12,955 nt of DNA from JBBQQG01 sp038216175 (GCA_038216175.1 JBBQQG010000026.1:1-12955); one strand, 5' to 3'. Counted from the first letter of the stretch, positions 1 through 6,239 are shown. Made by a program: numbers and translations. The notes: generated by a model from the sequence alone, not told the origin.

Positions 1-205
1 CATGTTTCGAATGCGTTATTTCGCCACTAAAGTCCGTGTCTTTACCTGTAATAATATTAAAAAGTGTTGTTTTACCACTGCCATTGCGTCCTAGAAATCC
101 CACCTTCTCATTGACTGATACCCACAATTTAATATCGGATAATAAAGGTTTCGAACCAATGGTTTTTTCGGATATAGTAACTTGTAACACAACTAAGGAT
201 AACAT
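1..205 (-). CDS. ABC-F family ATPase, N-terminal fragment (runs off left edge)
   Basis: Reading the minus strand from ATG 205-203 gives 68 codons with no stop before the window edge. The fragment contains a Walker A motif, GRNGSGKTT (residues 39-47), followed by LFNIITGK and an FSGEI segment. This spacing and wording is typical of the first nucleotide-binding domain of ABC-F proteins (Uup/EttA/YbiT/Vga-like), soluble paired ATPases that act on the ribosome rather than in membrane transport. The first 25 residues (beta strand, then PLLSDIKL) also fit an ABC-F N-terminus. The Q-loop, signature, Walker B and second domain lie outside the window, so an ordinary ABC exporter ATPase cannot be fully excluded. 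No Shine-Dalgarno precedes the ATG. A possible hairpin leader lies upstream. The ATG was chosen because it starts directly at the domain; GTG or TTG codons further upstream are open in frame. Confidence 0.72.
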   Translation of the reverse strand, partial: MLSLVVLQVTISEKTIGSKPLLSDIKLWVSVNEKVGFLGRNGSGKTTLFNIITGKDTDFSGEITHSKH

Positions 206-219
206 GAGGTTTAGATACA

Positions 220-252
220 CTTTGTGTAGACAAATGCTTGCGTTACACAAAG
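220..252 (-). repeat. 9-bp perfect inverted repeat in the ABC-F 5' leader
   Basis: CTTTGTGTA (220-228) and TACACAAAG (244-252) are perfect inverted copies separated by 15 nt. They end 14 nt before the ABC-F start codon. If transcription starts from the -10-like boxes at 255-266, the RNA would begin with this hairpin. It could be a leader stem-loop or a protein-binding operator. No T-run follows, so it is not a simple terminator. Confidence 0.5.
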
Positions 253-254
253 AC

Positions 255-266
255 ACTATAATTATA
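255..266 (-). promoter_or_regulatory. Candidate -10 boxes upstream of the ABC-F gene
   Basis: On the minus strand TATAAT (266-261) and TATAGT (260-255) lie in tandem about 50-60 nt upstream of the ABC-F ATG. No good -35 hexamer is seen at 16-18 nt. The region is very A+T-rich, so chance matches are possible. Start sites from these boxes would fall at about 248-254, at the outer edge of the inverted repeat. Confidence 0.35.
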
Positions 267-383
267 AAAAATTTGGAATATAGGTACTAAATAGATAGTT
301 ATTCAATAAAATAACATAGATATTGTTTGCTAAACCTAAATATTGTTTTAGTGTTTATATTATTGAAATTTTTAATTATAGAA

Positions 384-851
384 TTAATTATCAAGTCTAT
401 CGAAGAATGATTGTACCGAGCTAGTAACTGCTATTTTAGCTATTTCAATATCTCTACCTGGTGATAAAGGTAGCTCAACAATTTTTTCCCCATTTGATAC
501 TATTGCTAATCCAATTTCCTCAGAATCACTTGAATATAGTTGATCTTGAAAAGTCAATTCTTCTAATTCATTCTCAATTATTAATCGGGATAGATTTATA
601 CTATTGCCATCCGAATTTTCAAGACAAATAGCTCGCGAACGTACATTAGGTGCCCAAGAAGGGCTATATAAATAACCTACCTGCCCAATAACCGACAGAC
701 TAGGTAGATTGATCCCTTTCATAAATGTAGCTACTGTAAGCTTGGCTAAATTATGTCCCCTTTTTTCTGCGTCACAAGATGGTTTAAATTCACCTCTTAA
801 GGTTTCATAAAACATTGATCTAACATAGGTTTCTTCAAACGAAAAAGTCAT
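384..851 (-). CDS. Hypothetical protein, 155 aa
   Basis: I do not recognise this family. The protein is soluble, with no signal peptide or membrane segment. It starts MTFSFEETYVRSMFYETL and has a mixed, acidic C-terminal half with hydrophobic beta-like stretches (for example EIGLAIVSNGEKIVELPL) and a final amphipathic helix ending in FFDRLDN. The frame is open back to a GTG at 908. I prefer the ATG at 851 because a TTGACT/TATTTT promoter with a 17-nt spacer ends exactly 6 nt before it, the same geometry seen at other starts in this window; the GTG lies upstream of that promoter. It is flanked on the same strand by the EEP phosphoesterase (82 nt upstream) and the ABC-F gene (178 nt downstream). 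There is no contextual clue to function. Coding status is supported by frame length and promoter placement. Confidence 0.7.
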   Translation of the reverse strand: MTFSFEETYVRSMFYETLRGEFKPSCDAEKRGHNLAKLTVATFMKGINLPSLSVIGQVGYLYSPSWAPNVRSRAICLENSDGNSINLSRLIIENELEELTFQDQLYSSDSEEIGLAIVSNGEKIVELPLSPGRDIEIAKIAVTSSVQSFFDRLDN

Positions 852-857
852 TAAATT

Positions 858-886
858 AAAATATAATAAAACGTTGTATAAGTCAA
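858..886 (-). promoter_or_regulatory. Promoter of the 155-aa gene, leaderless geometry
   Basis: Minus strand: -35 TTGACT (886-881), 17-nt spacer, -10 TATTTT (863-858), then 6 nt to ATG 851. An overlapping alternative -10, TATATT (865-860), gives a spacer of 15. No Shine-Dalgarno is present. Transcription is expected to start on or next to the ATG. Confidence 0.6.
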
Positions 887-933
887 TACGTGTTTCCCCT
901 GTGCGCACACTCGGTTATACCAGTTTAATGAAC

Positions 934-1776
934 TTAATCAGAAATTAGTGCCTTGAATACTAGTGGTCGATGGTCTGACTGTTTATAGATTGGTAATACT
1001 TCAAATTCATCGATTGAAACATTATCATTATGAAACACATAATCTACTCCGTATAATGGCAGTCTTGATGGTGCAGTCGGGCGTTTCTTGTCTTTATCAG
1101 AATCCGTGTAACCTAATGATTCTAGTAAAGGTATAGCAAGCCTTCGATTCATTTCCGAGGCAGTGATACTCAGGCCTGATTTTGCCGGGATAATATGAGA
1201 CAGAGAAGGTACTGCTAAATCGCGCAGCTTTATTTCTAGCGAGCTATTTTTCATGTCGTATCTTAAAGCATTAAAGTCACCAATAAGTAAAGTAGGAATA
1301 TCTTTTTCAATAGCTGTTTCAAGAGCACGGATTTGTGATATTCTTTTGTCTTCGCTAAGATCATCTAAATAAACATTAGCAATTTGTAATCCATGTTTAC
1401 CGATGTCAAGAATGATACCTAAATCGACGCGGTTTCCAAGGTCAAGCTTAGTAGTCTTTTCAATTTTTTTGTCTGTCGCAAAAGTGATACTAATTGCTGC
1501 GCCTTCGGTCTCTTCTAGTCTTGGATCCTCTAATCTTGTATATCTAGCGTTTTGAAAACCTAAGTGACTAGCTATTGCGTTTTCGTCACCGTACAGTTCA
1601 TCCCACCGATATGTATCAGTTAAAGTTACAGCTTCAACATTATTGAATTGATGTTGATTGGAGATTAAGCTTTTAATACCTTGTTCGCGGGATGGAATAA
1701 CTAAATTTGAATCATATGATGTAAAACCGCCGCACTTAATATTCCAGTTTAACATTCGTATCTCTGAGTTGGGCAT
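934..1776 (-). CDS. Endonuclease/exonuclease/phosphatase (EEP, DNase I-like) family protein, 280 aa
   Basis: The protein carries the metal-dependent phosphoesterase motifs of the EEP superfamily in order: LNWNIK (Asn12), LTDTY (Asp54 where a Glu is usual), ANVYLDD (about 134-139), IGDFNA (Asp167, Asn169), GVDYVFHND (Asp245) and a closing SDHRPLVF (Asp268, His269). Members cleave phosphodiesters or phosphomonoesters in nucleic acids, lipids or inositides; the substrate cannot be read from sequence. No signal peptide or membrane helix is seen, so it is probably cytoplasmic. The frame extends to a TTG at 1815, but the ATG at 1776 sits 6 nt behind an extended -10 promoter and starts close to the first motif. 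The gene is divergent from homoserine dehydrogenase. The Glu-to-Asp change at the metal site is conservative, so activity is likely. Confidence 0.86.
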   Translation of the reverse strand: MPNSEIRMLNWNIKCGGFTSYDSNLVIPSREQGIKSLISNQHQFNNVEAVTLTDTYRWDELYGDENAIASHLGFQNARYTRLEDPRLEETEGAAISITFATDKKIEKTTKLDLGNRVDLGIILDIGKHGLQIANVYLDDLSEDKRISQIRALETAIEKDIPTLLIGDFNALRYDMKNSSLEIKLRDLAVPSLSHIIPAKSGLSITASEMNRRLAIPLLESLGYTDSDKDKKRPTAPSRLPLYGVDYVFHNDNVSIDEFEVLPIYKQSDHRPLVFKALISD

Positions 1777-1782
1777 AAAATA

Positions 1783-1811
1783 TAAATACCATAAAAGTGT
1801 TGTTTCGTCTA
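1783..1811 (-). promoter_or_regulatory. Promoter of the EEP gene, extended -10, leaderless geometry
   Basis: Minus strand: -35 TAGACG (1811-1806), 17-nt spacer ending in TGG, -10 TATTTA (1788-1783), and 6 nt to ATG 1776. The TGn directly before the hexamer is an extended -10. No Shine-Dalgarno is present. This promoter lies back to back with the homoserine dehydrogenase promoter. Confidence 0.55.
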
Positions 1812-1839
1812 ACAAGATTCGGAATGTATATACTTCTGC

Positions 1840-1868
1840 TTGTAATTATGAAGTTACCGAGGTATGAT
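1840..1868 (+). promoter_or_regulatory. Promoter of homoserine dehydrogenase
   Basis: -35 TTGTAA (1840-1845), 17-nt spacer, -10 TATGAT (1863-1868). The expected start is near 1875, giving a leader of about 20 nt. Unlike most genes here, this leader holds a Shine-Dalgarno sequence. Confidence 0.6.
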
Positions 1869-1878
1869 TTGCAAAACT

Positions 1879-1883
1879 AGGAG
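1879..1883 (+). promoter_or_regulatory. Shine-Dalgarno AGGAG for homoserine dehydrogenase, long spacing
   Basis: AGGAG ends 11 nt before ATG 1895, longer than the usual 5-9 nt. A tiny frame (ATG ACG ATA TGA, from 1887) lies between and its stop overlaps the real start as ATGA. The 1895 ATG is preferred because it begins the Rossmann fold. Confidence 0.55.
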
Positions 1884-1894
1884 ATAATGACGAT

Positions 1895-2983
1895 ATGAGT
1901 GAATTAGCATCGTGGAGTTTAACAGGCGCCGGCCTAATCGGTTCTGAAATATTGGCACAAGTTAGACAGCCAGACGTATCAGAACGCCTAGGTTTAAAAC
2001 TAGTTCCCGAGTATATTGTAAATTCTCGCGGAACATGGGAACCAGATCTTGAAACACCCTCTCGTTTTCACAACCTAGATGCAATACCTGATGAAGACTT
2101 CCCCGCGTATAATTTCTTGGCTACGCCTTCGACCAATGACGGAGTGGTTGCAATGGACCACATTACGCACATCTTGGGTCGAGGAAAGGTTGCGATCACC
2201 GCAGAAAAAGGTGCAATTGCTAATAATTTTGCCGAACTTAAAAAGGCATCTGATGACTTTAAACGACTCGGTGTAACTGCGACTGTAGGTGGTGGTACTC
2301 GTTTGGTTGAGGCACTACGCATATATACTCGAGAAGATCCAACTAACGTGACACAAATACACCTAGCCCTTAACGGCACGCTTTCATACATTATGAGTAT
2401 GATCGGACCTCGTGGCGATGGTACGGCCGTGTTGTCGCGCGGTCAGGCTGTAGATCAGGCTATACAATTGGGTTATGCAGAGCCTGGAAGTGACTCATTT
2501 GAAGAAGTAGTAAAAGGTGAAGCCGAAAGCGATATCCCAAAGAAAACAGCTATTTTGTTTAATCGTCTTGGCCTTGGCGGTGACGAATTACTTAACTGGA
2601 AAGATTTGTGTTTTGAACTGACTAAGGATGATCTTAAGCGTATCGGCCGCGAAGCAAAGATTCGGCGTTTCATTGTATCTATTTACGCTAAGAAATTTCA
2701 TGAATTAGTTGATCCAACCGAAGAGGATATTATCGGCGGATTTAACAAAGAGTGTGACGGATTTCAAATAGTAGGAGGTTTCCAAAATGTTGACTCTGGC
2801 ATTCTTACTACCTTAGGACAGATTGCTGGTCCGGGCAATGGTGCGGTAATAGGTCTCGGACCAAAAGAAGGCGACGGTATTATTTCTACTGGCTTTGGCC
2901 CTGGAGCCGGGCCTGCGCCAACAGTCAATACGATGCTTGATGACTATTCACGACTGCGACGTGAATTAGCAAGAGTGAAATAG
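1895..2983 (+). CDS. hom: Homoserine dehydrogenase, 362 aa
   Basis: Reduces aspartate 4-semialdehyde to homoserine with NAD(P)H in the cytoplasm, the branch toward threonine and methionine. The N-terminal Rossmann fold shows GAGLIG (residues 11-16). TAEKGA carries the conserved Lys105. The catalytic domain has NGTLSYIMSMI (160-170), LGYAEPG (Glu196) and SDIPKKTAIL (Asp213, Lys217), which line up with the Glu/Asp/Lys catalytic set of the family. The family's closing motif GPGAGPAPT is present near the C-terminus. There is no C-terminal ACT domain, so allosteric threonine control at that site is not expected. The protein is divergent in wording from standard bacterial enzymes but keeps all key residues. 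It lies tail to tail with aspartokinase, 3 nt apart. Aspartate-semialdehyde dehydrogenase, homoserine kinase and threonine synthase are not in the window. Two sampled 60-base lines counted 45-50% G+C. Confidence 0.9.
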   Translation: MSELASWSLTGAGLIGSEILAQVRQPDVSERLGLKLVPEYIVNSRGTWEPDLETPSRFHNLDAIPDEDFPAYNFLATPSTNDGVVAMDHITHILGRGKVAITAEKGAIANNFAELKKASDDFKRLGVTATVGGGTRLVEALRIYTREDPTNVTQIHLALNGTLSYIMSMIGPRGDGTAVLSRGQAVDQAIQLGYAEPGSDSFEEVVKGEAESDIPKKTAILFNRLGLGGDELLNWKDLCFELTKDDLKRIGREAKIRRFIVSIYAKKFHELVDPTEEDIIGGFNKECDGFQIVGGFQNVDSGILTTLGQIAGPGNGAVIGLGPKEGDGIISTGFGPGAGPAPTVNTMLDDYSRLRRELARVK

Positions 2984-2986
2984 TGT

Positions 2987-4321
2987 TTACTTAATTTTTT
3001 CGAGTTCCAGTGCTTTATGAGCCAAAGTTATTGCCTCGCCTAGTACTCGCGGGCGAACGAATAACGTCTGTGTAGCGCTACCACCAACATCACTAACACC
3101 CCTACCTTCTAAGGCAGCATTATAGAATGCTGTGCTTACAGCACCTAGAGCCCAAAATCTAGTAGATCCAGATTGTGCAAGACCTTCTCCAACAATGTGT
3201 ATTAGACCAGCATTGCTAGTCTGTAGTGTTCTACCAGCCCGGCGAAGTGACTTAGCAATCGACTCCACACCATCCTTATACTCACGATCAATGTAGATAG
3301 AAACATCATCGGTAGCATCATTACTGTGCTCATATGGGATTTTAGCTTCTTTTAATGCCTGGATTACATCTAATGTTTCGCCGAACCCTTCGTTAAGACC
3401 AAACTCATGAAGATTTAGTACTATAAGATCATCACGTCCAGTTACTCCAATAATTGGCTGCCATTGCCATGCACGATTATCTACAATTTCAGTTCCGGCA
3501 TTTCCTAACTCACCAAATGTCTCACGCATTACCGTTTTTATACCTGTGCCGCCTAACAGCTTTATTACCGTTCGGTGTAATAGCTCACTGCCGCCATTAC
3601 CAAGTTCCCGTGCTTCTCTATATGTAATTCTTCTCAGAAGTCGCGCTTCTGCCACTTTGCGTGGATCGGCCGTCATAAAGCCTGCCACATCTGACCAGTT
3701 ATGATAAGCATCGGCCTGTAGAGATTTGGCAATTAGTGCTCCTGTAATATCCGATCCACCACGCTCGAAAGTTTGAATAGAATTGTCTGGACGGGATCCG
3801 TAAAAGCCGGGTACTACATATTTATGACCATCACCAAGACGAGATCGGATAGTTGAATTAGTAGCAGTTTCATTTAGTGATCCTTTACCATCAAACAAGA
3901 TAATGTCACGACTATCGACAAAAACGCGACCAGTCATGGCCGCAAAAAGCTTAGCACTCCAACACTCTCCTAACGCTTCTATTGGGTCGCTACGCGATGC
4001 CCACTCATTTAGATCTAACGGTATTCTTTTAACGATTTCGATACTATATGGATCATCATCTTTATCTGTGTGAGCTAAAATAGATTCATAACGGCGCTGA
4101 ATATCTTCGGCGCTGAATGCGCGATTTTTATAACCTAACAGCATATCTGTGGTTTTTACCGGAAAATCTATATCCTTACCTGGTGCAGATACAACTACTA
4201 CGTCTACTTCGTTTTGCTCATATTCTAGCTGTGCTGCGGCAAAATTTGGACGCGCCATTGAGCTGCCACCAAATTTTGCGACCCATGCATTGTCAGAGCC
4301 GTTCACCATTTGAAAGTCCAT
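2987..4321 (-). CDS. Aspartokinase with C-terminal ACT region, 444 aa
   Basis: Phosphorylates aspartate with ATP, the first step of the aspartate pathway. Motifs in order: KFGGSS (16-21), VVVVSAPGK (41-49), GECWSA (118-123), ERGGSD (186-191, usually GRGGSD), WSDVAGFMTADPR (209-221), and ITYREARELGNGGSELLHR with the Leu-His of the family. Residues from about 285 to the end hold two ACT-like halves (IIGVTGRDDLIVLNL and a final segment ending near LFVRPRVLG), the usual feedback-binding module. The frame opens at a GTG (4348), but I choose the ATG at 4321, or possibly 4309, because family members begin only a few residues before the KFGGSS strand. An ATG at 4350 is out of frame and stops after four codons. 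Expression is from its own promoter; there is no Shine-Dalgarno at proper spacing. Convergent with homoserine dehydrogenase, which supports a shared pathway. Confidence 0.9.
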   Translation of the reverse strand: MDFQMVNGSDNAWVAKFGGSSMARPNFAAAQLEYEQNEVDVVVVSAPGKDIDFPVKTTDMLLGYKNRAFSAEDIQRRYESILAHTDKDDDPYSIEIVKRIPLDLNEWASRSDPIEALGECWSAKLFAAMTGRVFVDSRDIILFDGKGSLNETATNSTIRSRLGDGHKYVVPGFYGSRPDNSIQTFERGGSDITGALIAKSLQADAYHNWSDVAGFMTADPRKVAEARLLRRITYREARELGNGGSELLHRTVIKLLGGTGIKTVMRETFGELGNAGTEIVDNRAWQWQPIIGVTGRDDLIVLNLHEFGLNEGFGETLDVIQALKEAKIPYEHSNDATDDVSIYIDREYKDGVESIAKSLRRAGRTLQTSNAGLIHIVGEGLAQSGSTRFWALGAVSTAFYNAALEGRGVSDVGGSATQTLFVRPRVLGEAITLAHKALELEKIK

Positions 4322-4359
4322 ACCTGTTTTAAAAACTAAAAATAACACATAATGCAGAC

Positions 4360-4365
4360 ATTGTA
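4360..4365 (-). promoter_or_regulatory. Candidate -10 box of aspartokinase
   Basis: Minus strand TACAAT (4365-4360), inside TATATACAAT. The expected start is near 4352, giving a leader of about 30 nt to ATG 4321. The -35 position (about 4383-4388) is occupied by CTGTAC, part of an imperfect palindrome, and is a poor match to TTGACA. Confidence 0.4.
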
Positions 4366-4382
4366 TATAAAATGGTTATTGG

Positions 4383-4416
4383 GTACAGGGCTAGAGCTGT
4401 ATTTCACTCAGTACAG
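4383..4416. repeat. Repeated TACAG/CTGTA elements upstream of aspartokinase (possible operator)
   Basis: GTACAG occurs at 4383-4388 and again at 4411-4416, with an inverted CTGTA at 4397-4401. TACAG(8 nt)CTGTA at 4384-4401 forms an imperfect palindrome covering the -35 position of the candidate aspartokinase promoter. Placement over the promoter suggests a repressor or activator site; the arms are short, so chance is possible. Confidence 0.3.
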
Positions 4417-4423
4417 ATAAATT

Positions 4424-4546
4424 CTAATTGCTAGCAGGCACATTGTTACTATAATTCTGGCCAGTTTTTAAGTTAAACAATGTAGAATCGTATGGACTTT
4501 GATCGACTTCTCCACCATACATTCCTAGGGTTAGTCTTGATGACAT
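4424..4546 (-). CDS. Small ORF, 40 aa, unknown function
   Basis: An ATG (4546-4544) to TAG (4426-4424) frame encodes MSSRLTLGMYGGEVDQSPYD followed by 20 more residues ending NNVPASN. It is hydrophilic and has no membrane helix, no Cys and no signal peptide. It sits on the same strand as tRNA-Asn (42 nt upstream) and aspartokinase (ATG 102 nt downstream). A perfect TATAAT box (4557-4552) ends 5 nt before the ATG, the same leaderless geometry as at other genes here, but no -35 was found at 16-18 nt. It does not read like an attenuator leader peptide, since it has no run of Thr, Ile, Met or Lys codons. It may be a real small protein or a chance frame. Confidence 0.45.
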   Translation of the reverse strand: MSSRLTLGMYGGEVDQSPYDSTLFNLKTGQNYSNNVPASN

Positions 4547-4551
4547 TATTA

Positions 4552-4557
4552 ATTATA
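4552..4557 (-). promoter_or_regulatory. -10 box TATAAT before the 40-aa ORF
   Basis: Consensus TATAAT on the minus strand, 5 nt from ATG 4546. CTGACA at 4585-4580 is 22 nt upstream, too far for a standard spacer. It could instead be part of the A+T-rich tail after the tRNA gene. Confidence 0.35.
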
Positions 4558-4588
4558 AAAAATCACAAAAATGGTACTTTGTCAGCTT

Positions 4589-4663
4589 TGGCTCCGGGGA
4601 GAGGATTCGAACCTCCGACCTAAGGATTAACAGTCCCGCGCTCTACCGCTGAGCTACCCCGGA
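4589..4663 (-). tRNA. tRNA-Asn (anticodon GTT), CCA encoded
   Basis: The minus strand folds as a full cloverleaf: acceptor TCCGGGG/CCCCGGA, discriminator G and an encoded CCA; D-arm GCTC...GAGC; anticodon loop CTGTTAA with GTT in the centre; T-loop TTCGAAT. The length is 75 nt including CCA. The anticodon stem CGGGA/TCCTT has a C-T mismatch at the 27-43 position and a G-T wobble next to it; the other stems are intact. It has its own promoter just upstream, after the smpB stop. Confidence 0.97.
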
Positions 4664-4675
4664 ATACAGGATCAA

Positions 4676-4704
4676 ATTATACCGAAGACAACTTGAACTA
4701 GCAA
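4676..4704 (-). promoter_or_regulatory. Promoter of tRNA-Asn
   Basis: Minus strand: -35 TTGCTA (4704-4699), 17-nt spacer, consensus -10 TATAAT (4681-4676). Transcription would start near 4669, about 6 nt before the mature tRNA 5' end. This is the best promoter match in the window and a useful reference for the others. Confidence 0.7.
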
Positions 4705-4711
4705 ACAGAGA

Positions 4712-5173
4712 CTATCTTTTTTGTTTTATTATCATATTAATTGTTCTTTTCTCGTCTCTTTCTTTAAGGGTTTGTCTCTTGTCATATTGTTTTTTACCTT
4801 TACCGGCTGATATTTTTAATTTAATAAAGCGTCCACTGACTATTATCTTCAAAGGCACGATAGTTTGGCCCTGGTTTTTTTGAGATATTAGTTCGTCTAT
4901 TTCTTTTCTATTGGCTAGTAACTTTCTTGTCCTAGACTGTTTTTCTACATCTATAGGTACACCGTTTGTGCCTGTAATCTTACAGTTAATCAACCAAAGC
5001 TGATCATCTTTAACAGTAACGTATGCGCCGCGAAGATTTCCCTGCCCCAACCTGAGTGCTTTAACTTCCGATCCTAGCAGTTCTATACCTACGTTAATTG
5101 CGTCACCTAACGAATAATCGAAGGAGGCTCGCTTATTCACTATTTGTTTGGTCTGATTATGCTTTTGTTTCAT
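4712..5173 (-). CDS. smpB: SsrA-binding protein SmpB, 153 aa
   Basis: Binds tmRNA (SsrA) and delivers it to stalled ribosomes for trans-translation. Family landmarks are GIELLGSEVKALRLGQGNLR (an OB-fold strand and helix), RTRKLLANRKEIDEL (helix), GQTIVPLK, and the basic C-terminal tail KGKKQYDKRQTLKERDEKR that enters the mRNA channel. Length and order are normal for the family. The N-terminus (NKRASFDYSLGDAINVG) is slightly unusual where most members read a Tyr-Glu-Ala-Gly type segment. The start is at ATG 5173, 9 nt behind a TTGTCT/TACAAT promoter with no Shine-Dalgarno, so probably near-leaderless. It is divergent from the alpha/beta-hydrolase gene with an overlapping -35. The tmRNA gene itself is not in the window. 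Confidence 0.96.
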   Translation of the reverse strand: MKQKHNQTKQIVNKRASFDYSLGDAINVGIELLGSEVKALRLGQGNLRGAYVTVKDDQLWLINCKITGTNGVPIDVEKQSRTRKLLANRKEIDELISQKNQGQTIVPLKIIVSGRFIKLKISAGKGKKQYDKRQTLKERDEKRTINMIIKQKR

Positions 5174-5182
5174 GATAAGTTA

Positions 5183-5210
5183 ATTGTACTGTATTTACAT
5201 AATTAGACAA
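5183..5210 (-). promoter_or_regulatory. Promoter of smpB
   Basis: Minus strand: -35 TTGTCT (5210-5205), 16-nt spacer, -10 TACAAT (5188-5183), 9 nt to ATG 5173. The leader would be about 2 nt. The -35 shares bases 5205-5209 with the divergent promoter's -35. Confidence 0.6.
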
Positions 5211-5231
5211 AATAAAAAAATATAGTATAAT
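5204..5231 (+). promoter_or_regulatory. Promoter of the alpha/beta-hydrolase-like gene
   Basis: -35 TAGACA (5204-5209), 16-nt spacer, consensus -10 TATAAT (5226-5231), 9 nt to ATG 5241. There is no Shine-Dalgarno; the leader would be about 2 nt. The -35 overlaps the smpB -35, so the two promoters probably cannot be occupied at once. Confidence 0.65.
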
Positions 5232-5240
5232 ATTATAATT

Positions 5241-6239
5241 ATGGAAATACCTGAAAGTTATGTTAATCTTGCGAATTATCGGCTTGAAGAAGCAGGTTTT
5301 AGCACACTAGATCTAATAGATCATAATCTGCCTAATATTCTAACTGTTAAAAATGGAGATAGTGAACCGATAGATATTCAAATACATGGTGGTATTAAGG
5401 CTCCAAATATAGTAATTGAGTCTACTACTTATCTAACATCACTACATGAAAAACATGAGCCATTAAGAGTCAAAGCTAAGCAGGTAGCTCTCGGAGATGA
5501 TTTCGCAGTGGTAGCTGTCGATACGTTTGATCCTCAAATTAGTTTTACTGCAGATCAGAGACATAAATTACATATTGGTGATTTTTCACCGCTGTCGGAA
5601 CGTATATTTCGAGTAATTAATCATCTCGATTTATCTGATGATCAGAAAATACTTGCCTACGGATATTCTATGGGAGCTGATATTGCAGTTCAAACTGCGC
5701 ATGATAACCAACTTAATCCAAACCGTGGATCAGTTAATTTAATCGGTGTTGGCAGCGAAGAGATGGCTAGATGTCTAAAACGCGGTGCGATTTCGGTAAC
5801 ACTAGCTATGGCACAGTCTGGAGGGCTATTAGTTAAGAATATTCAGGACAGTAAAGTACCGGCACTTGACGAAGCATGGAAAATTACTGGGCTTGATAAT
5901 AAAAAAGCAACCCGAGCAATTAATTTTCCTGTTCTGTTAAACCTTATAAAATATGCTAATTCCGGAAAACGGAACAACTGGGCAATTATAAATGGATTTG
6001 GTACTGAAAAGTCCACCGACCAAGTATTAGAACTTTTGAATAAAACTGAGCTTCCGGTTTTTATTGGTCGTCAGGCAATGTCAAAAGTGTTTAGTGCAGA
6101 TGCACTGTCTAAAATCATATTTCAAGATAAATCAAGTAACGGTGACTATTTAGTAGAAAACAATGATCATTCTGCCGATGACAATATTAGGCAAGCAGCC
6201 GCTAGAATACTTTATTTTGCAGATAGAATGATTAATTAG
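5241..6239 (+). CDS. Alpha/beta-hydrolase-fold protein, 332 aa
   Basis: The central LAYGYSMGADIA segment (about 138-148) is a nucleophile elbow, with Ser143 in G-Y-S-M-G. It follows a strand and is followed by a helix, as in alpha/beta hydrolases. His310 in ENNDHSADD near the C-terminus is a good candidate for the catalytic His. The acidic member is not clear. Between elbow and His lies a long helical region (about 172-260) that could be a lid. No signal peptide or membrane helix is present, so it is probably cytoplasmic. The substrate is unknown; esterase, lipase or peptidase activity are all possible, and I do not recognise a named subfamily. The gene is monocistronic with its own promoter. 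Its 3' end overlaps the convergent glycosidase gene by 8 bp. Confidence 0.75.
   Translation: MEIPESYVNLANYRLEEAGFSTLDLIDHNLPNILTVKNGDSEPIDIQIHGGIKAPNIVIESTTYLTSLHEKHEPLRVKAKQVALGDDFAVVAVDTFDPQISFTADQRHKLHIGDFSPLSERIFRVINHLDLSDDQKILAYGYSMGADIAVQTAHDNQLNPNRGSVNLIGVGSEEMARCLKRGAISVTLAMAQSGGLLVKNIQDSKVPALDEAWKITGLDNKKATRAINFPVLLNLIKYANSGKRNNWAIINGFGTEKSTDQVLELLNKTELPVFIGRQAMSKVFSADALSKIIFQDKSSNGDYLVENNDHSADDNIRQAAARILYFADRMIN

Noticed and set aside
36..290. 84-aa plus-strand frame at the left edge
   Set aside because: It is antisense to the ABC-F Walker A region, whose minus-strand frame has a clear family motif.
206..383. Terminator for the 155-aa gene (CTAAA/TTTAG stem near 334-350)
   Set aside because: The stem is short and A/T-only apart from one pair, with no T-run in the right place.
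2068..2391. 107-aa minus-strand frame inside homoserine dehydrogenase
   Set aside because: Composition is that of an antisense shadow, and the plus frame carries conserved catalytic residues.
4336..4546. Classical attenuator leader peptide for aspartokinase
   Set aside because: The 40-aa ORF has no run of Thr, Ile, Met or Lys codons, and no terminator/antiterminator pair is visible before the aspartokinase start.
4547..4588. Intrinsic terminator after tRNA-Asn
   Set aside because: ACAAA...TTTGT followed by a T-run is only a five-pair A/T-rich stem, too weak to call.
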